The translations under genes were made by a program, and so were the position numbers. From the NCBI RefSeq assembly GCF_028687635.1, contig NZ_JAQTZS010000028.1, positions 1 through 39,091 of the forward strand: 39,091 nt of DNA, in the 5' to 3' direction. This DNA is from Malikia sp. (GTDB lineage: Bacteria > Pseudomonadota > Gammaproteobacteria > Burkholderiales > Burkholderiaceae_C). Shown here in pieces: positions 9,457-21,963 of the stretch; the first letter of the stretch is position 1, and each line of letters starts with the position of its first letter. The notes under the pieces are model-generated. The model was given only the letters and a program-made list of their open reading frames with translations. It had not been told where the DNA came from and did not search any database.

Positions 9457-9930
9457 GTGTCGGTCCTGCCGACCCCTGTGTCCCCGCAACGCATTCGTCA
9501 GCGCGCTCAGTTTGACGCGGTGATGTCGGGCCAGCTCGTGGCCAAGACGGCGCACTTCGCACTGCACATGGCCAAAAGCCATGCGGCGGGCGGTGCGCCG
9601 GATCTGTTTCCGGGTGGCGGCGCCTGGCTGGGCGTCATCCTGCCCAAGCGCTGGGCGCGTCACGCCGTGACCCGCAATACCCTGCGCCGGCAGATCTATG
9701 CCGTGACGCGCGAACTGGCCGCTGGCTTGCCGCAACTCCCGATGGTGGTGCGGCTGCGCAGCGGCTTTTCGCGTCAGGATTTCCCGAGCGCGACTTCCGA
9801 CGCGCTCAAGCGCGAGGCGCGCGCCGAACTGCTGTCGCTGCTCGGCGAGCGGCTGGCGCGGCGCCCGCGCGCGCCGGCCGTCGCGCCGAGCGCCGCCCCG
9901 GCTCCCCAGGCTGACGATGCGCCTGCCTGA
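9457..9930 (+). CDS. rnpA: Ribonuclease P protein component
   Basis: This 157-aa protein assists the RNase P RNA in removing 5' leaders from pre-tRNAs. The core RIRQRAQFDAVMSGQ, the GVILPKRWARHAVTRNTLRR motif (the RNR-type signature) and VVRLRSGF are recognisable. It is longer than the ~120-aa norm because of a Pro/Ala-rich tail (RRPRAPAVAPSAAPAPQ). A GTG start at 9457, 21 bp after rpmH, gives the best-fitting N-terminus. Its 3' end overlaps yidD by 14 bp, implying translational coupling. Confidence 0.92.
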   Translation: MSVLPTPVSPQRIRQRAQFDAVMSGQLVAKTAHFALHMAKSHAAGGAPDLFPGGGAWLGVILPKRWARHAVTRNTLRRQIYAVTRELAAGLPQLPMVVRLRSGFSRQDFPSATSDALKREARAELLSLLGERLARRPRAPAVAPSAAPAPQADDAPA

Positions 9931-10207
9931 ACTGCCCCGCCAGGGCCTGATGGCGCTGGTCAGGGCTTACCGGCTGCTGCTGAGCCCCTGGGTCGGTTCG
10001 GTTTGCCGCTTCGAGCCGACCTGTTCCGCCTATTCCCTGCAGGCGCTCGATCGCCATGGCGCGGTGCTAGGCTCCTGGCTGACGCTCAGGAGACTGGGCC
10101 GCTGCCATCCCTGGTGCGCCGGCGGCTGCGACCCCGTGCCCGAGCGGGCCCCGCGCCTGTTCTCCCGCCTCATTACCGACCCCATGGAAAAGACCCGTCA
10201 TGAGTGA
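9917..10207 (+). CDS. yidD: Membrane protein insertion efficiency factor YidD
   Basis: This 96-aa protein of the YidD family helps YidC-dependent insertion of inner-membrane proteins. It has the family signature YRLLLSPWVGSVCRFEPTCS, then AYSLQALDRHG, LTLRRLGRCHPW and GGCDPVP with the conserved cysteines. The ATG at 9917 overlaps the end of rnpA, and its stop overlaps the yidC ATG (ATGAGTGA). The rpmH-rnpA-yidD-yidC order is therefore tightly coupled. Confidence 0.95.
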   Translation: MRLPELPRQGLMALVRAYRLLLSPWVGSVCRFEPTCSAYSLQALDRHGAVLGSWLTLRRLGRCHPWCAGGCDPVPERAPRLFSRLITDPMEKTRHE

Positions 10208-11879
10208 CATCCGCCGATCCATACTCTGGGTGATATTCGCCTTCTCGCTGATCCTGCTCTGGGATGCGTGGCAGGTGCATAACGGTCGCCCCAAGACCTT
10301 TTTCCCGGCACCGCAGGACAAGCCGGCAGCGACCGCTCCGGCCGCCGTTGCCCAGCCTGTCGCCGCCCTGCCGGGCGCGGCGCCGCTCGCCTCCGATGCC
10401 GCCGCGCCCGAGATCCCGCGTCAGACCCATGTGGTCAGCACCGACGTCCTCAAGCTGAGCTTTGACAGCGAGGGCGGTTCGCTGATCGGCGCCGACCTGC
10501 TCAAGCACCGCGCGGCCGGCCAGGATGCCGCCATCCGCCTGCTGACCCAGGACGACAGGCACACCTACGTGGCACAGACGGGTCTGCTCGGCAGCTCGCC
10601 GCTGCCCACCCACAAGGCGCCGATGCGCCTGGTCGGCAAGGCGCAGGATCTGGCCGAGGGCCAGGACAGCCTGACCCTGCGCTTCGAGTCGGCCCCGGTC
10701 GGCGGCGTGGTGCTGGCCAAGACCTACACGCTCAAGCGTGGTGGCTACGACATCGCGGTCAGGCATGAGGTGATCAACCAGGGCGCCGTCCCGGTCTCGC
10801 CCGCGCTCTATCTGCAGCTGGTGCGCGACGGTTCGACCAAGGACAGCGACGTGCCGTTCGCGTCGACCTTCACCGGCCCGGCGGTCTACAGCGATGCGGC
10901 CAAGTTCCAGAAGATCGCGTTCGAGGACGTCGACAAGGGCAAGGCCGACTTCACCCGCAGCGCCAACGACGGCTATGTCGCGATGGTGCAGCATTACTTC
11001 GCCACCGCCTGGCTGCTCGACGCCGGCATCGCGCGCGACAACTACGCCGAGAAGGTCCCGGGCGGTGCCCTCTACCGCGCCGGCATGAAGTCCGCGCTGG
11101 GCGAGATCGCGCCCGGCCAGAGCAAGGCCTTCGAGGCCCGCCTGTTCGTCGGTCCGCAGGAAGAGAAGCTGCTGGAGCGGCTGGCCCCGGGCCTGGAGCT
11201 GGTCAAGGACTACGGCTGGACGACCATCGTCGCCAAGCCGCTCTACTGGCTGCTGGAGAAGATCCATGCCTTCGTCGGCAACTGGGGCTGGTCCATCGTG
11301 CTGCTGGTGGTGGTGATCAAGGCCGCCTTCTACTGGCTCAACGCCAACGCCTACCGCAGCATGGCCAAGATGAAGGCGATCAACCCGCGCATCCAGGAGA
11401 TGCGCGAGCGCCTGAAGGACAAGCCGCAGCAGATGCAGCAGGAGATGATGCGCATCTACCGCGAGGAAAAGGTCAACCCGCTGGGCGGCTGCCTGCCGAT
11501 CCTGATCCAGATTCCGGTCTTCATCGCGCTCTACACCGTGCTGCTGGCCAGCGTCGAGATGCGCAACGCGCCCTGGGTGGGCTGGATCACCGATCTGTCG
11601 TCCAAGGACCCGTTCTACATCCTGCCGGTGGTGCTGACGCTGACCACCGTCATCCAGACCGCGCTCAACCCGCTGCCGCCGGACCCGATGCAGGCCAAGA
11701 TGATGTGGATCATGCCGCTGGTGTTCTCGGTCATGTTCTTCAGCTTCCCGGCCGGCCTGGTGCTGTACTGGATCACGAACAACACGCTGACCATCCTGCA
11801 GCAGGCGCATATCAACCGCCGCATGGGCGTGCCGCTGAAGATCACGCTGCCGACCCAGCTGTTCAAGCAGGCGAAGTAA
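10200..11879 (+). CDS. yidC: Membrane protein insertase YidC
   Basis: This 559-aa protein inserts and folds inner-membrane proteins, alone or with Sec. An N-terminal membrane anchor (LWVIFAFSLILLWDAWQ) is followed by a Pro/Ala linker and a large periplasmic domain (~75-345). The conserved insertase core has five membrane segments: WSIVLLVVVIKAAFYWLNAN, then LPILIQIPVFIALYTVLL and FPAGLVLYWITNNTLTILQQ. The hydrophilic loop with MKAINPRIQEMRERLKD lies between the first two core segments. The length matches Gram-negative YidC. The start overlaps yidD. An intrinsic terminator follows 14 bp after the stop. Confidence 0.97.
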   Translation: MSDIRRSILWVIFAFSLILLWDAWQVHNGRPKTFFPAPQDKPAATAPAAVAQPVAALPGAAPLASDAAAPEIPRQTHVVSTDVLKLSFDSEGGSLIGADLLKHRAAGQDAAIRLLTQDDRHTYVAQTGLLGSSPLPTHKAPMRLVGKAQDLAEGQDSLTLRFESAPVGGVVLAKTYTLKRGGYDIAVRHEVINQGAVPVSPALYLQLVRDGSTKDSDVPFASTFTGPAVYSDAAKFQKIAFEDVDKGKADFTRSANDGYVAMVQHYFATAWLLDAGIARDNYAEKVPGGALYRAGMKSALGEIAPGQSKAFEARLFVGPQEEKLLERLAPGLELVKDYGWTTIVAKPLYWLLEKIHAFVGNWGWSIVLLVVVIKAAFYWLNANAYRSMAKMKAINPRIQEMRERLKDKPQQMQQEMMRIYREEKVNPLGGCLPILIQIPVFIALYTVLLASVEMRNAPWVGWITDLSSKDPFYILPVVLTLTTVIQTALNPLPPDPMQAKMMWIMPLVFSVMFFSFPAGLVLYWITNNTLTILQQAHINRRMGVPLKITLPTQLFKQAK

Positions 11880-11893
11880 GCCCACTCCCCGAG

Positions 11894-11916
11894 GGGCCGC
11901 GACAGCGGCCCTTTTT
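11894..11916 (+). terminator. Rho-independent terminator after yidC
   Basis: GGGCCGC-GACA-GCGGCCC forms a perfect 7-bp stem with a 4-nt loop (11894-11911), followed directly by TTTTT. It begins 14 bp after the yidC stop and closes the rpmH-yidC operon, so mnmE should have its own promoter or depend on read-through. Confidence 0.85.
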
Positions 11917-11981
11917 CATTGGGAGGCCGCGTCGGTGCGCCGCCCCCTTTTTCCTCCAGCCCTTTGCCCGAGACCCCGAAC

Positions 11982-13436
11982 ATGCTGCCGCGCCACCAGG
12001 ACCCCATCGTCGCCATCGCCACCGCCCCGGGACGCGGGGCGGTCGGCATCGTCCGCGTCTCGGGCCGAGGGCTGGACCGCCTGGTGCAGGCGCTCTGCGG
12101 CAAGGCGCTCAGACCCCGCGAGGCCACCTACGGCCCGCTGCGCGACGCCGACGGGTCGGCCATCGATCACGGCCTGGCGCTGCATTTCCCGGCGCCGCAT
12201 TCCTATACCGGCGAGGACGTGCTTGAACTGCAGGCGCATGGCGGGCCGGTGGTGCTGCGGCTGCTGCTGGCGCGTTGCCTGGCCGCCGCCGCCGAGATCG
12301 ACCCCGCGACTGACCTGCCGCGCCTGTCCGGCCTGCGACTGGCGCAGCCGGGCGAGTTCACCGAGCGGGCCTTCCTGAACGACAAGATCGACCTGACGCA
12401 GGCCGAGGCGATCGCCGACTTGATCGACGCCAGCACCGAGGCGGCGGCGCGCAGCGCGAGCCGTTCGCTCGCGGGCGAGTTCTCGCGCGAGGTCGGCGGG
12501 TTGCGCGAGGCGCTGGTCCATCTGCGCATGCTGGTCGAGGCCACGCTGGACTTCCCCGAGGAGGAAATCGACTTCCTGCGGCAGGCCGATGCCCAGGGCC
12601 AGCTCGACCGCCTGCGGCTGCGGCTGGGCCAGGTGATGCGGCGCACGCGCCAGGGCGCGCTGCTGCGCGAGGGCATCAAGGTGGTGATCGCGGGCCAGCC
12701 CAACGCGGGCAAGAGCTCGCTGCTCAACGCGCTGGCCGGCGCCGAGCTGGCGATCGTGACGCCGATCGCCGGCACCACGCGCGACGTGGTGCAGCAGACG
12801 ATCCAGATCGAGGGCGTGCCGTTGCATGTGATCGACACCGCCGGCCTGCGCGAGGGCGAGGGCATCGATGAGGTCGAGCGCATCGGCATCGCGCGCGCCT
12901 GGGGCCAGATCGAGGGCGCCGACGCGGTGCTGCTGCTGCATGACCTGACCCGCGTTGGCCAGCCCGACTACGACGCCGCCGAGCGCGAGATCGCCGCCAC
13001 GCTCGAAGCCCGGCTGCCGGCGCGGGTGCCAGTGATCGATGTCTGGAACAAGGCCGATGCTGGCTTGGCGCCTGAGCCGCTTGCAGCTGCGGGGCTGGAG
13101 CCCGTGGCCGGCCATGCGCCGCACGAGCAGCTGCGCCTGTCGGCCAAGACTGGCGCCGGGCTCGACGCGCTCAGGCAGCGCCTGCTCGAACTGGCCGGCT
13201 GGCAGGGCGGCGGCGAAGGCCTCTACATCGCGCGCGAGCGCCATGTGCAGGCGCTGCGCCAGGTCGGCGAACACCTCGAAGTCGCCGCGCTGCATATCGC
13301 GCGGCAGGCCCAGTCGCTCGACCTGCTGGCCGAGGAGCTGCGCCTGGCCCAGAACGCGCTCAACCAGATCACCGGCGCCTTCAGTTCGGACGACCTGCTG
13401 GGCGTGATCTTTTCGTCGTTCTGTATTGGCAAGTGA
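11982..13436 (+). CDS. mnmE: tRNA modification GTPase MnmE
   Basis: MnmE works with MnmG to install the carboxymethylaminomethyl group on wobble uridine (U34) of certain tRNAs. The start ATG at 11982 ([20 protein letters not shown]) gives 484 aa; an upstream TTG adds unrelated residues. The N-terminal tetrahydrofolate-binding domain has [10 protein letters not shown] and HGGPVVL. The inserted G domain has [32 protein letters not shown] and NKAD. The protein ends with the family FCIGK motif, whose Cys is characteristic. One base separates its stop from the SNF2 gene. Confidence 0.97.
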   Translation: MLPRHQDPIVAIATAPGRGAVGIVRVSGRGLDRLVQALCGKALRPREATYGPLRDADGSAIDHGLALHFPAPHSYTGEDVLELQAHGGPVVLRLLLARCLAAAAEIDPATDLPRLSGLRLAQPGEFTERAFLNDKIDLTQAEAIADLIDASTEAAARSASRSLAGEFSREVGGLREALVHLRMLVEATLDFPEEEIDFLRQADAQGQLDRLRLRLGQVMRRTRQGALLREGIKVVIAGQPNAGKSSLLNALAGAELAIVTPIAGTTRDVVQQTIQIEGVPLHVIDTAGLREGEGIDEVERIGIARAWGQIEGADAVLLLHDLTRVGQPDYDAAEREIAATLEARLPARVPVIDVWNKADAGLAPEPLAAAGLEPVAGHAPHEQLRLSAKTGAGLDALRQRLLELAGWQGGGEGLYIARERHVQALRQVGEHLEVAALHIARQAQSLDLLAEELRLAQNALNQITGAFSSDDLLGVIFSSFCIGK

Positions 13437-13437
13437 C

Positions 13438-16845
<3,408 letters not shown>

Positions 16846-16867
16846 GAGTGTAATTTTCATGTAATTC

Positions 16868-16881
16868 TTGATCTATATCAA
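16868..16881 (+). promoter_or_regulatory. Perfect FNR/Anr-type box upstream of the chemoreceptor gene
   Basis: TTGAT-CTAT-ATCAA matches the FNR/Anr/CRP-family consensus TTGAT-N4-ATCAA in every defined position. It is centred about 91 bp before the ATG at 16966, in an AT-rich promoter region. If GTTAAT at 16925-16930 is the -10, the site would be centred near -61, typical of class I activation. This predicts oxygen-responsive control of the receptor. Confidence 0.65.
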
Positions 16882-16910
16882 ATTAATTATCCAAAATGAT
16901 TAAAAACTGC

Positions 16911-16932
16911 TTTGTTAATGGTTTGTTAATGG
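16911..16932 (+). repeat. Tandem 11-bp repeat in chemoreceptor promoter
   Basis: TTTGTTAATGG is repeated perfectly and without gap at 16911-16921 and 16922-16932. It lies between the FNR-type box and the start codon. A tandem pair spaced one helical turn apart on the same DNA face is a good shape for a regulator site. It may equally be a slipped duplication in the promoter. Confidence 0.5.
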
Positions 16933-16965
16933 TGGATTTGAAGGCTTTACAAAATTTAGCGCAAC

Positions 16966-18954
16966 ATGAGCAAAGGAAAATGGAATTGGCATCAGCTCGG
17001 ACTGGGTGCCAAGATCGCCGGCGGTAATTTCTTCCTGGTGACCGCCGTGCTGGTGGTGTTGGTGACCCTGATCAGCGTGGTGGTGTCGCGCGAGATGGAA
17101 AGCCAGGCCGAGCAGGAACTCGCTGGCAGGACCAAGATGCTGGCGGAATTCGTGGCGGCCAGTGACACCGACTTGCAGCGCCGCATCACCGCGTTGGCGC
17201 AGGTATTTGTCGATAATCTGAAGGGAGACTTGGAGCTCGATAGCGCCACCATTCAGATCAAGGAAGTCGCGACGCCGGTCCTCAAGCTCGATGGGCGCCC
17301 ACTGAACCTGAATTTCCAGACCGTCGATCATTTCACTGCCATGACGGGCAGCGTGGCCACGATCTTTGCCAGGACGGGCGATGACTTCGTGCGCATCAGC
17401 ACCTCGTTGAAGAATGGGCAAGGCGAGCGGGTCGTCGGCACCTTGCTCGATCGGGCACACCCGGCTTACGCGCAGGTGCGGGCTGGCAAGCGTTACGTGG
17501 GGCAGGCGACCCTGTTCGGTCGTCGCTACATCACCCAGTACGACCCGATTCACAATCAGCAAGGCCAGGTGATCGGCCTGACCTTTGTCGGCATCGATTT
17601 CTCGGAAATCTTCAGCGGCCTCAAGCAGGCGATCAGGCAACTCAAGACCGGCAGCTCGGGCTACTACTATGTGCTCGACGCGCAACCGGGCCAGAACTAC
17701 GGCACCCTGCTCGTGCACCCGGCGCAAGAAGGAAAGAATATTCTCGAGGCCAAGGATGCCAACGGTCGCTTCTTCATCAAGGAGATGCTGGAGCGGAAGA
17801 ACGGCCTCGTGCGCTACCCCTGGATCAATGCGACGCTGGGCGAGACGCGGGCGCGTGAAAAGTTGGCGGCCTATGCGTTCTACCCGAACTGGAACTGGGT
17901 GATCGCCGGTGGCACCTATGTCGATGAGTACACGGCCAATACCCAGCGCCTGTTGGGTTACGTGGCCTGGCTGGGCCTGGCGGCGGTGCTGGCGCTGTCG
18001 GGGATCGGATTCGTGCTGATGCGCGGCCTGGTGATTCGGCCGCTGGCCGAGGTCAGCGCGGTGGCCGATACCCTGGCCAAGGGCGATTTGACGGCCCGCC
18101 TGGTCACGACCCGCCAGGACGAGATCGGCACCCTGATGCAAGCGATCAATCACATGGGCCATGGGCTGAGCCAGGTGGTGCAAACGGTGCGCAGCCGAGC
18201 CGAGGGCGTGGCGAGCGCCGCCGCTCAAATCGCCCAGGGCAATATGGATTTGAGCCATCGCACCGAACGCCAGGCCAGCGCGCTGGAGCAGACCGCCGCC
18301 TCGATGGAAGAGTTGGGCTCGACCGTGCGGCGCAATACCGACAGCGCCCACAACGCCAACCAGTTGGCCTTGAGTGCCCGTGACGTGGTGACCGAGGGCG
18401 GCCAGGCGGTGATCCAGGTGGTCGATACCATGAAGGGCATCAATGCCGCCAGCCAGCGCATCGCCGACATCATCGGCGTGATCGATGGCATTGCCTTCCA
18501 GACCAACATCCTGGCCTTGAACGCGGCGGTCGAGGCGGCGCGCGCCGGTGACAATGGCCGGGGCTTCGCGGTGGTCGCGGCCGAGGTCCGTTTGCTCGCC
18601 GGTCGTTCGGCCGAGGCGGCCCGGGAGATCAAGGACCTGATCACCGCCAGCGTCAAGCGGGTCGAACAGGGCGATGCCTTGGTGGACCACGCCGGTCACA
18701 CCATGCAGGACGCCGTCGACAGCATCCAGCGCGTGACAACGCTCATGGCGGAAATCAGCGCCGCCAGCCAGGAGCAAAGCGCGGGCGTGATGCAGGCGGG
18801 CGAGGCGATTTCCCACATGGACCAGGCGACCCAGCAAAACGCCTCGCTGGTGGAGGAAATGGCCACTGCCGCTGCCAGCCTGCGCAGCCAATCCGATGAA
18901 CTGGTGCACGCGGTCGCGGTGTTCCGCTTGGAGTCCGATCAGGTCGGCGGCTGA
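16966..18954 (+). CDS. Methyl-accepting chemotaxis protein with Cache sensor
   Basis: This 662-aa transmembrane chemoreceptor signals to CheA/CheW. An N-terminal membrane segment (FFLVTAVLVVLVTLISVVV) is followed by a long periplasmic double-Cache region (~45-325). That region carries YITQYDPIHNQQGQVIGLTF and YYYVLDAQPGQNYGTLLVHP and is of the Cache_3-Cache_2 kind. A second membrane segment (~330-350) precedes HAMP, then the methylation helices and the conserved hairpin tip ([20 protein letters not shown] then VEAARAG). The ligand is not predictable. It ends without a CheR-tether pentapeptide. An FNR-type box lies upstream. It is convergent with recX, with only 16 bp between the stops. Confidence 0.95.
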   Translation: MSKGKWNWHQLGLGAKIAGGNFFLVTAVLVVLVTLISVVVSREMESQAEQELAGRTKMLAEFVAASDTDLQRRITALAQVFVDNLKGDLELDSATIQIKEVATPVLKLDGRPLNLNFQTVDHFTAMTGSVATIFARTGDDFVRISTSLKNGQGERVVGTLLDRAHPAYAQVRAGKRYVGQATLFGRRYITQYDPIHNQQGQVIGLTFVGIDFSEIFSGLKQAIRQLKTGSSGYYYVLDAQPGQNYGTLLVHPAQEGKNILEAKDANGRFFIKEMLERKNGLVRYPWINATLGETRAREKLAAYAFYPNWNWVIAGGTYVDEYTANTQRLLGYVAWLGLAAVLALSGIGFVLMRGLVIRPLAEVSAVADTLAKGDLTARLVTTRQDEIGTLMQAINHMGHGLSQVVQTVRSRAEGVASAAAQIAQGNMDLSHRTERQASALEQTAASMEELGSTVRRNTDSAHNANQLALSARDVVTEGGQAVIQVVDTMKGINAASQRIADIIGVIDGIAFQTNILALNAAVEAARAGDNGRGFAVVAAEVRLLAGRSAEAAREIKDLITASVKRVEQGDALVDHAGHTMQDAVDSIQRVTTLMAEISAASQEQSAGVMQAGEAISHMDQATQQNASLVEEMATAAASLRSQSDELVHAVAVFRLESDQVGG

Positions 18955-18970
18955 TCCGGCCTCAGATCCC

Positions 18971-19422
18971 TCAGTCCTCGTCCGCGCCCTGGATCGCCTT
19001 CCTGACCGTTTCGCCGGAGAAGCCCCGAGCGGCCAGGAAGCGCATCTGCCTGGCGCGCTCGCTGGCATCGGCCGGCGGCTGGCCGAACTTGCGACGCCAG
19101 ACCTCGCGCGCGCGCTCGACCTCGGTGCCGCGCAGCTGCTCGACCGCTTCGCGCACCACCTCGGCGTCCAGGCCCTTGGCCTGCAGCTCGGCCTTGACCC
19201 GGCTGGCGCCGAGCTTGGCCGCCCGGCGGTGCAGCACGCTGTCGGCCACCCGCTCGTCGCTGATGAAACCGCGCGAGGCCAGGGTGTCGAGCGCCTCGGC
19301 CAGTTCGCCCTCGCGCGTCTCGTGCTCGCGCAGCTTGCGTTCGAGTTCGAGCCGGGAATGCTCGCGCATCGACAGCAGCCGCAGCGCGCGACTTTTCAGC
19401 GAGGGCGCGGGACGCCCGCCGC

Positions 19423-19426
<4 letters not shown>
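18971..19426 (-). CDS. recX: Recombination regulator RecX
   Basis: This 151-aa, helical, basic protein limits RecA filament extension. The family pattern is visible: [19 protein letters not shown], then [37 protein letters not shown] and [20 protein letters not shown]. The ATG at 19426 overlaps the recA stop as ATGA, so it is translationally coupled to recA, the usual order. A longer open frame extends upstream, but it is only an overlap with recA in another frame. Confidence 0.95.
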
Positions 19427-20511
<1,085 letters not shown>

Positions 20512-20651
20512 GGCGGGCTCCTTGAAAAACAATGGGTTGCAGCACCCTGGGCCGGTTTTTTCTGGCTGGCTCGCGGTGCTTGCAGCGCAGTGTAGCGCCT
20601 GGCCTCAAGAAATAGTGATTGAATTTAGTCAGTTTGAATTACCATTTGCGC

Positions 20652-21200
20652 ATGCAAAAAAGTCCCGATTTCGACCCGCAGGACGAGGCTTGGCGCCTGA
20701 CCCACATGGGCCGTCTCATGGGTCATGCCTTGCGCCGTTTCGACGAACGGGTGCTCGGGCTGATGGCGCACGCGCTCGATGTGCCGTTGGCGCTGTCCAA
20801 CCTGGCGGCGCGCGGCCAGGTCGGCGCGGCCCATGTGCACATCACGCGCCACCTGCCGCTGGCCGGCGCGCGCCTGACCGAGCTGGCGCACAGCGCGGGC
20901 ATGACCAAGCAGGCCATGGCGGGCCTGGTCGATCAGTGCGAGGCCTGGGGCCTGGTGCGGCGCGAGCCCGACTTGCTCGACGCGCGCGCGCGCCGCATCC
21001 GCTTCACGCCGGCAGGACTCGAATGGCTGCGGGCCTTCCGTCAGGCGGTGCGCCAGGCCGAGGCCGAGTTCCGCGACCAGGTCGGCGCGCCGGTCGCGAC
21101 CGTGATCGCGATTGGCCTGGAGGCCTACGCCAACGGCTACCACGCGGGGGCCAGACCACCACGCGAGCGCGGGCCGGCATCGGAGCGGAGCCTAAAATAG
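20652..21200 (+). CDS. MarR-family transcriptional regulator
   Basis: The 182-aa protein from the ATG at 20652 (MQKSPDFDPQDEAWRLTHMG) has a winged helix: ITRHLPLAGARLTELAHSAG, then MTKQAMAGLVDQCEAWGLV and the wing RREPDLLDARARRIRFTPAG. This is the MarR pattern. It is divergent from recA and separated from it by 140 bp. The AT-rich promoter has a repeated TTGAATT (20620-20626 and 20634-20640) that may be its own operator. The ligand and targets are unknown; neighbouring two-component genes are possible but unproven targets. Confidence 0.85.
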   Translation: MQKSPDFDPQDEAWRLTHMGRLMGHALRRFDERVLGLMAHALDVPLALSNLAARGQVGAAHVHITRHLPLAGARLTELAHSAGMTKQAMAGLVDQCEAWGLVRREPDLLDARARRIRFTPAGLEWLRAFRQAVRQAEAEFRDQVGAPVATVIAIGLEAYANGYHAGARPPRERGPASERSLK

Positions 21201-21214
21201 GTCGGATAACACAT

Positions 21215-21236
21215 GCGGCACCGACCCTGGTGCCGC
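21215..21236 (+). repeat. Strong hairpin between marR-like gene and response regulator
   Basis: GCGGCACC (21215-21222) and GGTGCCGC (21229-21236) form perfect 8-bp arms around 6 nt. No T-run follows, so it is not a typical intrinsic terminator. It may stabilise mRNA ends, act as a leader hairpin for the response-regulator mRNA, or bind a regulator. Confidence 0.4.
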
Positions 21237-21288
21237 CGTCTGGCGGCTGCTTGCGCGTGCCGCCGGAACGACCAGAATAGGAGACCCC

Positions 21289-21963
21289 ATGCGCATCCTG
21301 ATTGCAGAAGACGACCAGGTCCTGGCCGATGGCCTGTTGCGCACCCTGCGCGCGGCCGGCGCCGCGGTCGACCATGTCGCCAGCGGCAGCGAGGCCGACG
21401 CGGCGCTGATGACCAACCACGAGTTCGACCTGCTGATCCTCGACCTGGGCTTGCCGAGGATGCACGGGCTGGAGGTGCTCAAGCGCCTGCGCTCGCGCGG
21501 CTCCACGCTGCCGGTGCTGATCCTGACGGCGGCCGACAGCGTCGAGGACCGCGTCAAGGGGCTGGACTACGGCGCCGACGACTACATGGCCAAGCCCTTC
21601 GCGCTGCAGGAGCTGGAGGCGCGCGTGCGCGCGCTGACGCGCCGTGGCCTGGGTGGCGCCACCAGCCAGATCAAGCACGGGCCGCTGGTCTACGACCAGG
21701 CCGGCCGCGTCGCCACCATCGACGGCAGGATGGTCGAGCTGTCGGCGCGCGAACTCGGCCTGCTCGAGGTGCTGCTGCAGCGCGCCGGCCGCCTGGTCAG
21801 CAAGGACCAGCTGGTCGAGCGCCTGTGCGAGTGGGGCGAGGAGGTCAGCAACAACGCGATCGAGGTCTACATCCACCGCCTGCGCAAGAAGATCGAGAAA
21901 GGACCGATCCGGATCGCGACCGTGCGCGGGCTGGGCTACTGCCTTGAAAAAATCCCGGGCTGA
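21289..21963 (+). CDS. OmpR/PhoB-family response regulator (TctD-like)
   Basis: This 224-aa protein has a receiver domain with acidic D8/D9, phospho-acceptor D52 (LLILDLGLP), T80 and K102 (ADDYMAKPF). A winged-helix DNA-binding domain follows (VELSARELGLLEVLLQRAGR, then NNAIEVYIHRLRKKIEK and VRGLGYCLE). AGGAG lies 5 nt before the ATG. It overlaps the 5' end of the sensor kinase gene, so the pair should be co-translated. The partner's TctE-type sensor suggests control of organic-acid uptake or a similar function, but no transport genes are adjacent, so the signal and regulon are unknown. Confidence 0.94.
   Translation: MRILIAEDDQVLADGLLRTLRAAGAAVDHVASGSEADAALMTNHEFDLLILDLGLPRMHGLEVLKRLRSRGSTLPVLILTAADSVEDRVKGLDYGADDYMAKPFALQELEARVRALTRRGLGGATSQIKHGPLVYDQAGRVATIDGRMVELSARELGLLEVLLQRAGRLVSKDQLVERLCEWGEEVSNNAIEVYIHRLRKKIEKGPIRIATVRGLGYCLEKIPG

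Noticed and set aside
11919-11981. N-terminal extension of MnmE from a TTG at 11919
   Set aside because: The added residues ([13 protein letters not shown]) do not match the family, and the start overlaps the yidC terminator area; the ATG at 11982 fits.
21215-21236. Intrinsic terminator after the MarR gene
   Set aside because: The stem is perfect but no T-run follows on either strand, so it is listed only as a hairpin.
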